A stretch of DNA of 64,000 bases from NCBI GenBank assembly GCA_964019155.1, contig OZ025244.1:11513155-11577154 (forward strand). The letters run 5' to 3'. The position numbers and the translations under genes are program-made. Origin of the DNA: Osedax fenrisi. Its lineage: Eukaryota > Annelida > Polychaeta > Sabellida > Siboglinidae. The notes beneath the pieces were generated by a model, which was not told where the DNA came from, ran no database searches, and saw nothing but the letters and a program-made list of their open reading frames with translations. How positions within the stretch are numbered: position 1 is the stretch's first letter; the number at the start of each line of letters is the position of its first letter. Positions 25,352-37,945 of this stretch are shown here, piece after piece.

Positions 25352-26243
25352 CGTATAATAATACAGCTATGGGTTGCTTAAATGCGATCTTATATATAAG
25401 ATATATATATATATATAAGATATATATAACATATATATAATATATGAAATATATAATCGTATCTATTGCATTTATAATGTATATACATTATATACTATTC
25501 TAAACATTACCTATTTAAATAGACCATTTGTGTTTACCGGAGTTGATTTCTGTAAATGTAAGCGAGTGTCTTCGGAAGCGTATTTCTGTACGCGTGTGTA
25601 TTTCTGTACGCGTGTGTATTTATGTATTCATGCCACCGACATACATTCTACGTATTCATAAGAAGTGCACATGAGCGATGCGCGTATATATATATATATA
25701 TATATATATAACGTTCAATAGAATGTCGTGCGTGTGTTTACTGACCAACAAATATTGATAACCACATTCATGACACACAATTATTATTAATAGTGATGGT
25801 AATAATGACACACAATTATTAACGATTGACGTCGTGTTGTTATTGTTGTTGTTGTTGTTGTTGTTGTCGGTATTCGTGTGCGAGTGTGTGTGTGTGTGTG
25901 CGCTAATCGTTAGCACACGTGCGAGTGGCGGCAACATTTAACAGCTCGCTATTGTAGTGTTACGCGCATGCACAACAACCGTTTATCTCTTGCGAGCATA
26001 GAGCTAGATCTAGCATATCTACAAGGACATGTCCTTGCTATCTAGGTCTATGCTTGTGAGTGACGCACGCGGCGCTTACAGTACCGATCATGCGTAGTAC
26101 GGACACGTGACTGCATTTAGTTACCGTGGTTACAATATCTGTGTATATATATATATATATCTGTATATATGTTCATCTATAATGATCGTCTTGTCTCGGT
26201 ATACTATTTATGGCGAAGTTATCAATCGCTGAACGACCATCAG

Positions 26244-26275
<32 letters not shown>

Positions 26276-26694
26276 TATCTCCATTTGTATAATTAAAATA
26301 ATGTTTCTTGATAGATCCTATGTATGTGGATATACTATATATAGTATATATATATATATATATATATATATACTAATTATATCAGGTACTATATGATATA
26401 GGATACCTATATTACACTATTATAATTATAATGTTAAAAATGCTATATACATATATCATAATCATTATAGAATAACCATTACATTCTCCCTTATTCACTA
26501 TAGTGAATAGTTAATATATACACACATATATATAAGCCTAATTATATAAATGGTGTATATTATGATATAATTTAGGTAATTATAGCATAATTATAGAAGC
26601 ATTAATACGACAAATACGCATTTATTAATATGATAAGTTTCGTTATAAATAATAATGATTTATAAAAATTAATTACATACTATTATTCCATCCA

Positions 26695-26700
<6 letters not shown>
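24947..26700. other. SYT7 intron; repeats only
   Basis: Contains a 45-bp direct duplication (CTAGTCTACTYGGATCACAG core, about 25097-25175) and TA tracts at about 25301-25347, 25687-25711, 26249-26275 and 26346-26371. It also has a (TTG)n plus (GT)n tract at about 25843-25900. A nested palindrome at 25987-26060 is centred on the perfect CAAGGACATGTCCTTG (26022-26037). No gene recognised. Confidence 0.6.

Positions 26701-26768
<68 letters not shown>
26701..26768. repeat. (TA)n microsatellite
   Basis: 68 bp of uninterrupted TA. Confidence 0.95.
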
Positions 26769-26773
<5 letters not shown>

Positions 26774-27408
26774 TATATTGAAACTTACCATGTAATTAAT
26801 TAAATCATCATGTAATAATCAAAGTAAATGATAATATTATAAGCTAAGAATATATATAAAAATATAAAGTAATAAAATAAAGAAGAACTAAATAGGTGAG
26901 AACCAACAATTACAAATGAAAAAAAAAAAAAATAACTATTATATATATATATATTTATGTGATATATCACAGGTATAAATATGTATACATATATGTAGAT
27001 ATACACACATACATACATATAAAATAACACATGTAACCAGGTGTAAATACATCTGCGTGCGTAATAAATAATGCACAACGACCGATAATGATAGCAATTA
27101 CAACAAAAGGCCGCTTGTTTATTATCAGCACGTGACCGCACCTATTGTTATCGAGGCGCGCGGTTGTTATCGAGTGCTGCGATGTCACCTGACTAGTTAC
27201 GTAATAGTGCGGGTTTACGACCTCGGCATCGTTACGTCATCGATACAGATAAATAACGTTTTATTGCGCAATATTCGGGTAATTAGGACAGCTGGCTGTT
27301 TATTATTCGTTTGTTTTCTATTCACATTTCATTAATGTTCATTTGATCTATATTGTATGATAGTATATATTATAGCATATGGAAAATATCATATAGAAGT
27401 ATATATAT

Positions 27409-27470
<62 letters not shown>

Positions 27471-27719
27471 GCATATGTAGAAATATACTTATATATATAT
27501 ATATGCCATATTATTTTATTATTTAGAAAAAGTAAATACATGACCTTGGCGCTTATATAACGGTATGTCCTTGACACTTCTGTGACGTCATTGGTACGTG
27601 TGTACTGTAATGTAGAAGATATAGAAATATAGTCGTCAATAATTAATAATAATATAATAATAATAATGTCTCGCTCAGTGAATATATTACAACAAAATAT
27701 GTTTCACAATATATATATC

Positions 27720-27759
<40 letters not shown>

Positions 27760-28207
27760 TTATTAATTATACTGCTAAGGTACTTAGCTAAGTCAGAAAT
27801 ACAAATACTTTGGTATTAATAAATATCATATTATTAATTACTAATTCATAATTAGTAAATAAAATAAATATAATTATATGTTAAACTCTTTTAACATTTT
27901 CATTTATAATTCTTAATTAAGTATTTATTCAAACCAATGAGATTTCATATAATATTTTTAAGATTTAAATATTAAATATTAAACGTAAACAAATAATTTA
28001 TATTCGAATGACATTTATATTGTTAAATTAACATCATTATTTTACGTAAACATTAATGCAACATTAATTCATATATATATATATATAAATATAAATTCTA
28101 GAGATTATATAATATTATTAATAATTGATCACATATATAATACGTCCGCTGAATTGATTTTCGTAGGAGTAAGTATTCGTTGCAGTGTGTGGTACCAGTT
28201 ATACATA
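26769..28207. other. SYT7 intron; AT-rich, no gene seen
   Basis: TA tracts lie at about 27417-27467 and 27713-27752. A GC-richer patch lies at about 27030-27260. The short open frames are unsupported. Confidence 0.6.
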
Positions 28208-28209
28208 TA

Positions 28210-28662
28210 CAGTCAACTCTCGGTAAATCGGACTACGGATAAGTCGGACTTCTCGATAAGTCGGACACATTTAGTTAGTTAAGTTGGATTTGTATCTAGT
28301 TCAATGTTAAATTAATCGGATAAGTCGGATAAGTTGGATTGGATAAGTCGGCATTTTCTATAAGTCGGACACATATTATTGTAATTTTTATGATTTGTAT
28401 AATGAATTATACTCCATGGATAAGTCAGAATTTTTATAAATTTTCAGAAATGTTTACTTTAAATAATGAATATTATAATTTTATTAAGTAATATTATTGA
28501 ATACAACATTTTATGTTGTTGATTGTTGCATAATTCAATATTTCTGTAATCCTTTAACTCATGCTGCGCATCTCATGTCTTATTTTCATTATATTTTGAA
28601 TATCGGATAAGTCGGACATTCTTTTCAGTACCTTTCGAGTCAGACTTATCGGGAGTTGACTG
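28210..28662. mobile_element. pogo/Tigger-like MITE
   Basis: A 453-bp non-autonomous element bounded by terminal inverted repeats starting CAGTCAACTCTCGGTAAATC on the left and ending GACTTATCGGGAGTTGACTG on the right. Both ends and the interior repeat GATAAGTCGGA motifs. The CAGT...CTCG.TAA start is the style of pogo/Tigger elements in the Tc1/mariner superfamily, which duplicate TA. The left flank is TA and the right flank is CA, so one target base has changed. No transposase is encoded. Confidence 0.8.
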
Positions 28663-28841
28663 CATATATATATATATAGATATATAGATGTAATGAAGTA
28701 AATTATTAACTGCTAGTTGATATTTAAAACCCATACATACTAAACAATATATCTACAAGATTCGCGCATTAGTAACACCATTAATAATAACTGTGTATTA
28801 TATATGTATATACAATATGCATAATATATATTATTACTGAT

Positions 28842-28880
28842 ATTTATTTATTTAGGTGGATTCCTTTAATTCCATTAAAA
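28842..28880 (-). mobile_element. SINE 3' end fragment
   Basis: About 35-40 bp matching the minus-strand 3' end of the SINE family (TTTAGGTGGATTCCTTTAAT). Too short to place further. Confidence 0.55.
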
Positions 28881-29817
28881 AAGTAGATGGCGCTTTCCTA
28901 TGATAAAATACCTCTAATCTCCTTTCGAATATCATTATTCTATATATATATATATATATATATATGTATTGGTTATATAGGTTATTGGTGTTGACCTATA
29001 ATTGGTAATTTAAAAACCGGTTATAATTTGTCTACAATGCATACGACATACGTGTATGTCGACATGGGATGTCGACATTACATTTGGTTATGGGTTTCGA
29101 AATATATCAAGTTATGTCTTTTAGTTATTTGACTATAATATTTAGTTCTTTTACTTAATTGTGTATATATATTTTTAATGCAATACCCATAACTAGATAT
29201 ATTCAAAAACTAAAAACCATGGTTATGTATAAATGATAAATATATATCAGCAATGGTTTATGATATTTGATTATATAGAGGAGTTATTTATTATAAAAAA
29301 CACACTATATATATTTGAATTTTCCTATAGGTATATGGGTATATAGTAAGTACTCTAGTAAGCCCGATAGTATGATTTCATATATAATATACACAAATAT
29401 ATATATATAATATACACACATATATATATATATATTTATATATATTACGTAATATAATTAATACTTGATATTTACCCCCTATATATGTATACATACACTA
29501 CATACTAGGTGACTGTGTACATTAACGTATATATATATGTAGACGTGTATATATATTAACTAATGTATGTTAGTAACACTTATTTGTAAAGTCTGGCCGC
29601 GCATTAGATGGTAGATGCGGTCACCCTAGGTAAGGTAACTATTCGTATGAAATATTAATGTTTCTATATCCAATTCGCTTTAGCTTGATCTAGATGTAGG
29701 AGTTTTACGTTACTAATGATGTCAATCAGTGATTTGAATATTACTAAGATATCATATAGACTAATCCATACGTACATATAAATATGCATTCTATATATAT
29801 ATATATATATATATACA
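28881..29817. other. SYT7 intron; no gene seen
   Basis: AT-rich, with TA tracts near 28940-28963, 29396-29440 and 29792-29815. A second AGGTAAGGTAA occurs near 29629-29639, similar to the tail of the RTE element to the right. Confidence 0.55.
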
Positions 29818-29826
29818 TACCTTACC

Positions 29827-31706
29827 TTACCAGGTCGAGCTTTCTCGGCATTTCTTGACACGTTCTATCCATCCTTTTCTATCGTTCATCGCCGTTGGTA
29901 TCTCATCTATATTGCATCCGGTATCCTCCAGTAGTTGATCGATATACTTCTTGGCAGGTCGTCCTCGTGGCCGTTTGCTGTGAGTTGGTTGCCAGAGAAG
30001 TACATCACTTGCTAGCTCATCTTTGCTTCGCCAACAATGGCCTGCAAATCGTAGGCGTTGTTTCCGAATAGAGGCTGATATTCTTGGGATTTCAAGATAG
30101 AGGTCTTTGTTAGAGATGTGATCTTTCCAGGATTTATTGAGTGCAGCACGGAGCATGCGAGTATATGCTCCATCCAGTCTTTTTTCCAACGTTGCTGTTA
30201 GAGTCCAAGTCGTCGCACCATACACTAGTACTGATTCCACCGCAGCTCGGAAAAAGCTTCTTTTGAGATTTTCTGATAGATTTGATTTCCACAGTATATT
30301 CATACTATTCAGTGCAGCCCAGGCTTTTGCTATTCTTGTATTGATATCATTTTCAGTATTTGCAATGTAGCTGCCGAGATATTTGAAATTGTCTACGTTT
30401 TTGATAGAATTTCCATTTCTGCTTATCATGTTGTCACTCTTTGAATTTAGGCTCATAAACTCAGTTTTATCTGAGTTTATTTTCAGTCCAATGTCTTCTG
30501 CAGCTTCTTCGATTTGATGTAGCATTTTCTCAGCATCGTTTATTGTATCTGCATTAACTGCAATATCGTCTGCGTAGTCAATGTCGGTAATATGTATAGC
30601 TGGATGTCGACTGCTTCTTCTTTGTGAAAGTGTAAAGCCTAGATTAATATTATCATCTATGGAGTGTTTTAGTATATAGTCAAGGCAGACTATGAATAAA
30701 TACGGAGCCAATGTATCTCCTTGTAGGACACCGGTCGTAATTTCAAAATAAGGAGTATCTCCGTCAGGTGATCTGACCATAGCGCTTGTATTCCTATATA
30801 GCATCATTATTGCATTGACTATGTCCTTTGGTATTCCATATATTATTAATATATTTTCCATTTTAAGTCTATCTATAGAATCGAAAGCCTTTGCAAAGTC
30901 AATAAAAAGCAGCGTTATAGGTAGCTTTTTGGCTTTCACGCCTTCTAATATGCGCCGAATTGTTAATATTTGTCCAGATGTGGATCGGTTTGTCCTGAAT
31001 CCATTTTGATTTTTCCTTAGGATAGGGTCGATCACAGGTCTTATCCTGTTTAGTAACATCAGGTTGTATATCTTGGCAGCAATTGGTGTTAGTGTGATTC
31101 CTCTATAGTTTTTCGTTATTGATAGATTACCTTTTTTGGGGAAAGGGAGAATGCATCCTTCTCTCCATCTTCTAATACATTCTTTGTTGTATACACAATT
31201 ACAGGATTCTAGAAGAAATTATTGAAAATCGTCTATTTTCCATACTTCAGCAGGAATTTCATCGAGGCCAACCGCTTTTCCATTCTGGATACTTTTGGTG
31301 GCTTTTGATAATTCAGGTGCAGTAAAAGGTCCAGTTTCTATATTTAGATGCTTATTGGTATTTACGATGCATTCATTTCGCTATTTGTTGAAGTTTATAT
31401 CGGTTTGCCGAGTAGTTCTTTGAAGTGTTGGTGCCATAGTTGTATGCGTTCTTTTTCGCTATTTGCTTTAATCTTGGCTTTTTCTGTATTCTTTCGTCCG
31501 CTGACTTCGTTGACTGTTTTCCATGCAAGTGCTGATTTTTTAAAACTGATTGCGTTTTTTATTTCATCAATCTTGCGAGTAACATATTCGGTTTGTTCAT
31601 TTTCATACATTTTGGTGAGCACATTTTGAGCATCTGTAAACCTTTTTGATATTTTCTGAAGTTGGATCGCTGTTTTTGATCTCTGCCGCTTGATGGAGTA
31701 TTTCAC
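29827..31706 (-). pseudogene. RTE LINE linker and reverse transcriptase
   Basis: The linker reads SGRKNTEKAKIKANSEKERI and then KELLG, followed by QNGKAVGLDEIPAEVWK. A TAA at 31219-31221 interrupts the frame. It resumes as FPKKGNLSITKNYRGITLTP, QNGFRTNRSTSGQILTIRRI, FIDFAKAFDSIDR, TGVLQGDTLAPYLF and catalytic DYADDIAV. The C-terminus has RLRFAGHCWRSKDELASDVL and RPRGRPAKKYIDQLLEDTG, the RTE-like tail. From 31059 the RT part is open for 410 codons. Dead because of the stop, the upstream frameshift and the missing 5' end. Confidence 0.9.
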
Positions 31707-32465
31707 GCTTTTGATATATATACGGTGTTTCCCATGGTAATCTCTTTATCATTTTCGGTTTCAACGGGATTTCTTTTGTAGCTGCTTCCTTGCAGGCTTT
31801 TTCAAAATTGTTATATCTAGAGTTTGCAGTTGATTCGTTTTGTTCAGTTTCTTGGAGGACTGTATATCCGTTTTTCACTTCAGTAATGAAACTTTTTCGG
31901 ACATCGCTATCGTCTTTCAGTGTGGACCAATTAAAGGGCTTATTTTGACATAATTTCTTTTTATTGGCTCTCAGACAAAGACATATTTTAGCTGAAATTA
32001 TACGATGGTCAGATGCTACACTAATAAACGAATTGAATGCTCTACAGTTTTTGGCGCTGTTTTTCCACTTCTTGTTGATTATTAAAAAATCAATCTGAGA
32101 TTTAAAACCATTTGGTGAGGTATGTGTCCATTTCTGTCCTAATCTTTTCTGGAAATGAGTATTTAGGCATAATAGATTATTTTCTTGAAGATAACTTTGT
32201 AACATATTACCGTTTCGGTTTGTTTCCCTGTGTAGGGAATATTTATGTCCATCATCGTATCCAAGGTGTGCGTTGAAGTCTCCTCCTATAATTAGTACAT
32301 TATGCTTTGGGATGTTTCTTGTAAATGCGTTTAGATCAGTATAGAATAATTCAACCTCCTGTTCATCGGTAACGTTTGTCGGGCTGTAGCATGATATAAC
32401 TGTTGTCATCGGGTTTCCTTCGAAGTGTATTGCCATTATTCTGGGGTTTATTTTTTCAACGCTTG
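31603..32465 (-). pseudogene. RTE LINE endonuclease domain
   Basis: An AP-type endonuclease lacking its N-terminal 70 or so residues. Visible motifs are GNPMTTVISCYSPTN, IIGGDFNAHLG, QKWTHTSPNG, QIDFLIINKKW and SDHRIISAK. These supply the catalytic Asp/Asn and the terminal Asp-His. The frame ends near 31603 after RCSKCAHQNV. The same protein continues in another frame from about 31706, so there is one frameshift. The enzyme would nick the insertion target. Confidence 0.85.
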
Positions 32466-32558
32466 TTTATATATATATGATAGTTTATAAGGTGTCAGGA
32501 TAACTTATATGTAAAAGTTTAACAGATGATATACTATTGAATAGATACATAACTTAAT

Positions 32559-32743
32559 ATTGTTATTTTATTTTGGTGGATTAATTTAATCCCAATTGTG
32601 AAGTAGTTAAGTAAGAACTTATATGAAGTTTTCACTTATAAACATATGGCTCTAATTTTCCTTCGAAGCCGATCTCGTGTTAAGGCATCCATGGTTTTAA
32701 CTAGAGTCGATAATTTATGTATACACAATTATATAAGATATAT
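32559..32743 (-). mobile_element. tRNA-derived SINE, copy 4, 5'-truncated
   Basis: Minus-strand copy. It retains the body (ATGGTTTTAACTAGAGTCGAT and the inverse of TTATAAGTGAAAACTTC) and the 3' end (TTTTGGTGGATTAATTTAAT on the + strand). The tRNA-like head is missing beyond AATTATATAAGATATA. Confidence 0.85.
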
Positions 32744-32890
32744 GTTCCGGTAAAGAACAATGGGTATAAGTAGGATAACATTAGTTGGAATATCACGTGA
32801 TTAGTATAATAACTGCTTATATGACACGTGATTACATGCTATACACGTTGTATACCAGGCGTTATATGTTATACTGATATCACATATATC

Positions 32891-32942
<52 letters not shown>

Positions 32943-32946
<4 letters not shown>

Positions 32947-33510
32947 AAAATGAGTGGTCGAAATAGGTGTTATCAATACTACACCACTCAAAATGATAGA
33001 GGACCGTTGTATTTAAATTTCTCTTAATTAATATATCAAAACAAAAACCATACACTAATGCTGTTAAACATATTTACAACATTACAATATAAAATATTAC
33101 AATATTTAACTTTGTACAAACCTCAACGTGCCAAGGTATAATCAAAAATGAAATAATATTATTAAATCTAATATAATTCAGATTATATTATTGTTACGCG
33201 ACAGTTCATTGGTATAACATATTATATTTAAATAAACTACATGATACTAAATAAAAACACAAAAATCAATATACACGAAATCAACATTTATACTTCTATA
33301 ATTATTCCATAATACAAAACAAAAATATAACTAACTAAAAATATATAATAAACTAAATAAAAGTAACTAAAAAATACAAATCCAATATATACGAAATCAA
33401 CATTTATAATTATTACATAATACACAATAACAAAATATCAAATTAAAAATATATAATATAAACTTAAAAACAACTATATTACAAATATATAAGAATGTTA
33501 GTCTGCTACA
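32943..33510 (-). repeat. 3' LTR of the Ty3/Gypsy remnant
   Basis: 568 bp. It shares long blocks with the right LTR, such as GACCGTTGTATTTAAATTTC, AACAAAAACCATACACTAAT and CGTGCCAAGGTATAATC. It is longer than its partner because of an extra segment near 33059-33125. Confidence 0.8.
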
Positions 33511-33734
33511 TATATCCCTTCTAATTTTTAAAATGTACATTTATAACATTTTAAATTATATACTTCACTCACTACGTTTTATATTTGTTCTGTACCTATA
33601 GGGTATATCTATCATATAAGATATTTTCCTCATTTCATTAATCACATCTACTATATACTTTTGTAATAGACTTGTCATAGTGTTAACATCTATCAAAAAT
33701 GTACTATAGTAAACTAGCGAATACGCTACATATA

Positions 33735-33870
33735 TACACTACAAAACCCATACAAGATCATAATTCCTTTACCGTATCTGGGCTTGGCCATTTCCTAACT
33801 GCCATTATCTTTCCTTCATCTGAATCTTTTACCTTTTTACAATTTAATAGTCTCATTTTTAACCATGGAG
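33735..33870 (-). pseudogene. Ty3/Gypsy reverse transcriptase connection remnant
   Basis: The minus-strand reading AVRKWPSPDTVKEL, a stop, then SCMGFVVYICSVFASLL corresponds to the conserved Gypsy stretch at the end of RT (A...WP.P.TVKEL.SF.G...YY..F). The aromatic YY..F and neighbouring residues are lost. This is the only clear pol segment; neither protease nor integrase was recognised. Confidence 0.6.
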
Positions 33871-34649
33871 AAGGTTTCCCCTTTTTATATTAACTATTAT
33901 ATTTAAGAAACTAAATGGAATGATAGATACTCAAACATTCTACCTTACTCTTCTCTATATATCATACTTATCTAACACACTCGCCAATCAGCTGATGGTT
34001 ATCTACAATTTCCTTCGACCCAGTTATCGATGTTTTCCCTTTAATTCTACTTTACAAGTACTACTTATATATATCCTAATATAATACTGAATAGCATTGA
34101 ACCTCTCTAACATATTTATCTACATGATATCTACAATAATTTGTCCTTGGACTACACCACATTAATGATACATTTCTATCTATAATCTGACCATCCTGCC
34201 AATTACGTTAACTACTCTCTACCTTAACACCATAACTCTTATATGTATCCGTCTTTGATACTTACTCCCAACTAACAATACATTTCCTCAACTCCTTAAA
34301 TGAGATATCCTTCCCAAACTACACATAGCATGCCTTAATCTGATATTAATTAAGTTTCTCCTAAGACTTTCAACAACAATCTCCTCCCACTGATTCTCTA
34401 CTTTTTTAATTCTCTACCTAATTTTAATAATTTATCTGAAAACCCCATATATGGGTTCTATAGAAGTCTCATTCTGCCCCTGCGTAGTACCCATCAACTC
34501 ATAAATAATCTTACTCTTATTTCTAATCATCAAATAACATTCTTACAAACTCTCTTTAATTCCTTCTATTGTAGTTAGATTAACCCCTAATATTTACAAG
34601 TACAGCCTAGAACCTCAGGTGACATAATATAACGCATATATGCGTATAT

Positions 34650-34880
34650 ATATGTATACATGGGCAATATTTCTGGAACATATTTCGTCCCATACTTCTG
34701 GAACAATCTCACTACATCCATCCGTACTACACCATCAACTCCAAACTTCAAGAAGCCACTGAAAACCCAATTATTTAATATTAAACATTAACTTCAAATA
34801 TATATGGACGACGGATTGCTTTATAAGCACAGTTCGCAGTCCGAAAACCGAAAAATGAAAAATGTAAATGTTTACGAAGC
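34650..34880 (+). pseudogene. LINE C-terminal scrap nested in the Gypsy remnant
   Basis: On the + strand SGTYFVPYFWNNLTTSIR, then TPNFKKPLKTQLFN and a stop near 34789 form the extreme C-terminus of an L2/CR1-type ORF2 (AP..WN.LP..IR, FK..LK..LF). Its orientation opposes the Gypsy element, so it is a separate later insertion. About 90 bp of 3' UTR can be followed. Confidence 0.6.
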
Positions 34881-35368
34881 CGCCTCCTCTCCCTTTATCA
34901 CTAATAAACTAATACAATCATCTACATTTCCCAACCATTCAATTACATTATCATCCCTATTGAACTTACTTAATTGTACATAACTCTTTTGCATATTTAC
35001 AACTAAACTACTACGCAATTACATAACATAGATTATACTATAATTAATGAAAATGAAGTAGACGTAGCAATATAGGTCGCGTAGTAATACATATATTCTG
35101 AATTATTTTAAAGTAAACAAATTAATTTAAACGCGGAAATTTGTAACGAACCCATTCTGATAATAATACGACGACAATAATCGGTGACTTTCAGTCCTCT
35201 TTACAGTTCCGTCTGCATTCAATCAGCTCTCAGTAGTCAATCACCACCACTAGTTCTCCGTAAACTTCGTCCGTAGTGTATGGTTTTTTTCAAATGAATA
35301 TTGAATAAAAATGTAAAGTAATAATGTGTTAATTTTTAAAATACAGTGATCCCGCCGCTGTCACCAAA

Positions 35369-35790
35369 TGTAATAATGAGTTATCGAAATAAGTGTTAGC
35401 AATATTAAAACCACTAAAAATGATAGATGACCGTTGTATTTAAATTTCTCTTTATTAATCAATCAAAACAAAAACCATACACTAATGCTCCACGTGCCAA
35501 GGTATAATCAAAAATGAAATAATATTATTAAATCTAATATAATTCAAATTATATTTGCTACGCGACAGTTCATTGGTCCAACCAATTATATTTAAATAAA
35601 CTAAATAACATTAAATAAAAAAACACAAAAATCTATATATACGAAATAAACATTTATAATAATTACATAATACACAACAACACAATAACTAATTAAAAAT
35701 ATATAATATAAACGTAAAAACAACTACATTAAAAATATATAAGAACGATATCTAACTCTGATTCTATCTACATATAGTAAATTCTCTACA
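35369..35790 (-). repeat. 5' LTR of the Ty3/Gypsy remnant
   Basis: 422 bp, TGTA...TACA. Adjacent on its inner side (35368 leftward, minus strand) is TTTGGTGACAGCGGCGGGAT. It contains TGG two bases inside the LTR edge, as expected of a tRNA primer-binding site. Confidence 0.8.
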
Positions 35791-35834
35791 TATATCGTTT
35801 ATCACCTACATATCTCATACACATTTCATTACTT

Positions 35835-36430
35835 TCACACTACTACGGTGACAAGTCTACGAGTGTGTTTAAGTACAGCGAGGGGGCGACACTAGTAACC
35901 GTAATCACGAGGACATCGCCGTCCTCGTTACCGTGACGTCACACGTGACTGATTTGTTACTACTTAACACTGGTAACATACGTTCCATTACGTCACGCGC
36001 GGAAGATCTGACGTACCACCACGTCACTTGACCGATATATGACGACGTCATACGGTGCATAATCATCATGACGTCACACACGGAATATGTAATGTATAAG
36101 ATATATCTATAGTGCAGATCAGTCAATAGAACGTGACAGGGGTTTCACGAACTCGCACGTGACTGAGATATCACGACATCACGTGACAACTATAGTTGTT
36201 GTGACGTAAAACATTGAATATCTATACTGGCTTGGCACGTTACAGGGGTATTACGAACTCGCACGTGACTGAACTATCACGACGTCACGTGACAACTATA
36301 GTTGTTGTGACGTCACACGTGTTCATATCTATACTGGCTTCGCACGTGATATGGGTATCACGAACTCGCACGTGACTGAGCTACATCGACGTCACGTGAC
36401 AGAACTACCGTAACGTACCACGTGACCTAT
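35835..36430. repeat. CRE- and E-box-rich segment with a 106/107-bp tandem repeat
   Basis: Three units are anchored by GAACTCGCACGTGACTGA, whose ACTCGC core starts at 36151, 36257 and 36364. They contain repeated CACGTGAC and GACGTCAC. The preceding 300 bp holds more TGACGTCA-type sites (near 35936, 36062 and others). These match the consensus sequences for CREB/ATF and for bHLH E-box factors. Whether it acts as an enhancer cannot be told from sequence. Confidence 0.75.
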
Positions 36431-36599
36431 ATATAACCACGCCCCCTCCTCCTCCCATTGTTACGCTACGGTGTATCGATACCTGTGTACGTAACGAGAT
36501 AGCGATGAACAATGCACCCTGCTGCTACAGGAGGTAATGTATACGTGGGGGACAGCGTGGTAATGCTATGAGGCTGGAGGATGAACCGAGATGATATAA

Positions 36600-36601
<2 letters not shown>

Positions 36602-36644
<43 letters not shown>

Positions 36645-36782
36645 TCTGTATGGAGAACACGATATTTCACTCAACATAATAATAAAATTCGTATAAAGTT
36701 AATATTTGAATACGCTTACTTGAATAATGCGACATGTAAAACCAATGAAAGTACCTTAAGACATATATCATATATATATATG

Positions 36783-36830
<48 letters not shown>
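36602..36830. repeat. Two (TA)n microsatellites
   Basis: TA runs at about 36602-36642 and 36790-36830. The second abuts the 3' tail of the next LINE. Confidence 0.9.
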
Positions 36831-36834
<4 letters not shown>

Positions 36835-37941
36835 TGAATGAATTCAGTTTATAGACAAAGTATGTGCAATGTCATATCATCATTTCCATTCAAATAAAAT
36901 AATAAAATAGAAATAATGATAAACATAATAATAAAATCATAATAATATAAAAAAACAATGAAATGATTAAATAAAAGGTTAATCACATACGAAAATAATA
37001 AAATTTAAAATTGGAAAAAAAGATAAAATATAAAATTACAATAATAAAGGAGATATGAATAAAGTTGGATTACAGATTATAAAAATAAAAGTTGTGATTC
37101 GTGAATAGGCATTCAAAGTTAAATTGTAAAGAAAGAGAAAATTAAATAATTTGTACTATCAATATGACATATAATTTAATACTGTTTAAATAAAAACTAA
37201 AATTAAAACTGTTAAAGAAATAATTGATTATTATATAATAAGCATAACAATTCAATAGGTTAATATCGCGATAGTGTAATATGAAAAAAAAGAAAAATGA
37301 AGATAAAATAATATACAATAAATTAAATAATTTTTTTAGATTTTGTTTTAATACTGTAATGTTTATAATTTTAATACTGTTTTTTTTTAAAGATTATAAT
37401 ACTTTTATAATTTTTATATTTTTTAATAAAAAGTAAATTTTGTAATACTGTTTATAATAAATATGTGTAATTGTTTTAGAATGATTAAAAAAAAGATGTT
37501 TGCCAAAATTATAATAATTAATATTTATAAAAAAATTAACAATACTGTTTAATACAAAATGATTTTAATATTTCTTCAGTTTTAAAGTATGAGTAATTGT
37601 ATTAGTTTTTAAAATAGTATTAAACATTATTAAATTATAAAGTTTAGGTCCATTGACAAATATTCTATTTTGGAATCTATTGGTTTTCATAAGTGGTAAA
37701 ATAAATTTGGTTTTATTTCTATTAAATTTAAAATAATCAGTTATATCGTTAACATATTTATTATTTAAAAGATTATATATAATTAAAATATTTCTAAAAG
37801 TTATAATATCATCAAGTTTTAAAATGTTACTATTATAAAATAAAATTGATATATGCGATAATCTTATTAATGGTAATTTTAAATTGTCAATAATCTTTTT
37901 ATTAATTATTCTTATTATTTTTTTTTGTGATAAATTTAATA

Positions 37942-37945
<4 letters not shown>
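36831..37945 (-). mobile_element. LINE J: 5'-truncated CR1/Jockey-group element
   Basis: The minus-strand element consists of a C-terminal ORF2 fragment, a very AT-rich 3' UTR of about 700 bp and an (ATTC)n tail at 36831-36842. Both sides are (TA)n: its 5' truncation point is the TA tract starting at 37946 and its tail borders the TA tract ending at 36830. Confidence 0.75.

Larger units (their letters stand above)
29818..32465 (-). mobile_element. RTE-type LINE, 5'-truncated, with (AAGGT)n tail
   Basis: A 2.65-kb element on the minus strand. It begins inside the endonuclease (VEKINPRIMAIHFEGNP near 32450), covers the linker and complete RT, and ends in GGTAAGGTAAGGTA immediately followed by (TA)n. 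A short 3' tail repeat directly after the stop is usual for RTE elements. The reading frame is broken at a few points only, so the copy is moderately young. Confidence 0.85.
32943..35790 (-). mobile_element. Degenerate Ty3/Gypsy LTR retrotransposon
   Basis: Two direct repeats (32943-33510 and 35369-35790), each beginning TGTA and ending TACA, flank about 1.9 kb of decayed sequence. On the minus strand a TGG-starting primer-binding site follows the 5' LTR. A purine-rich AGAAGGGA precedes the 3' LTR (near 33514-33523). A Ty3/Gypsy-like RT/RNase H boundary motif remains. TATAT follows the right LTR and (TA)n precedes the left, so the insertion was probably into TA repeats. The internal region is far too short and broken for a functional gag-pol. 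Confidence 0.75.

Noticed and set aside
26800..27141. Membrane-like open frame rich in Tyr, Phe and Ile
   Set aside because: The hydrophobic composition follows from AT-rich sequence; no conserved motif.
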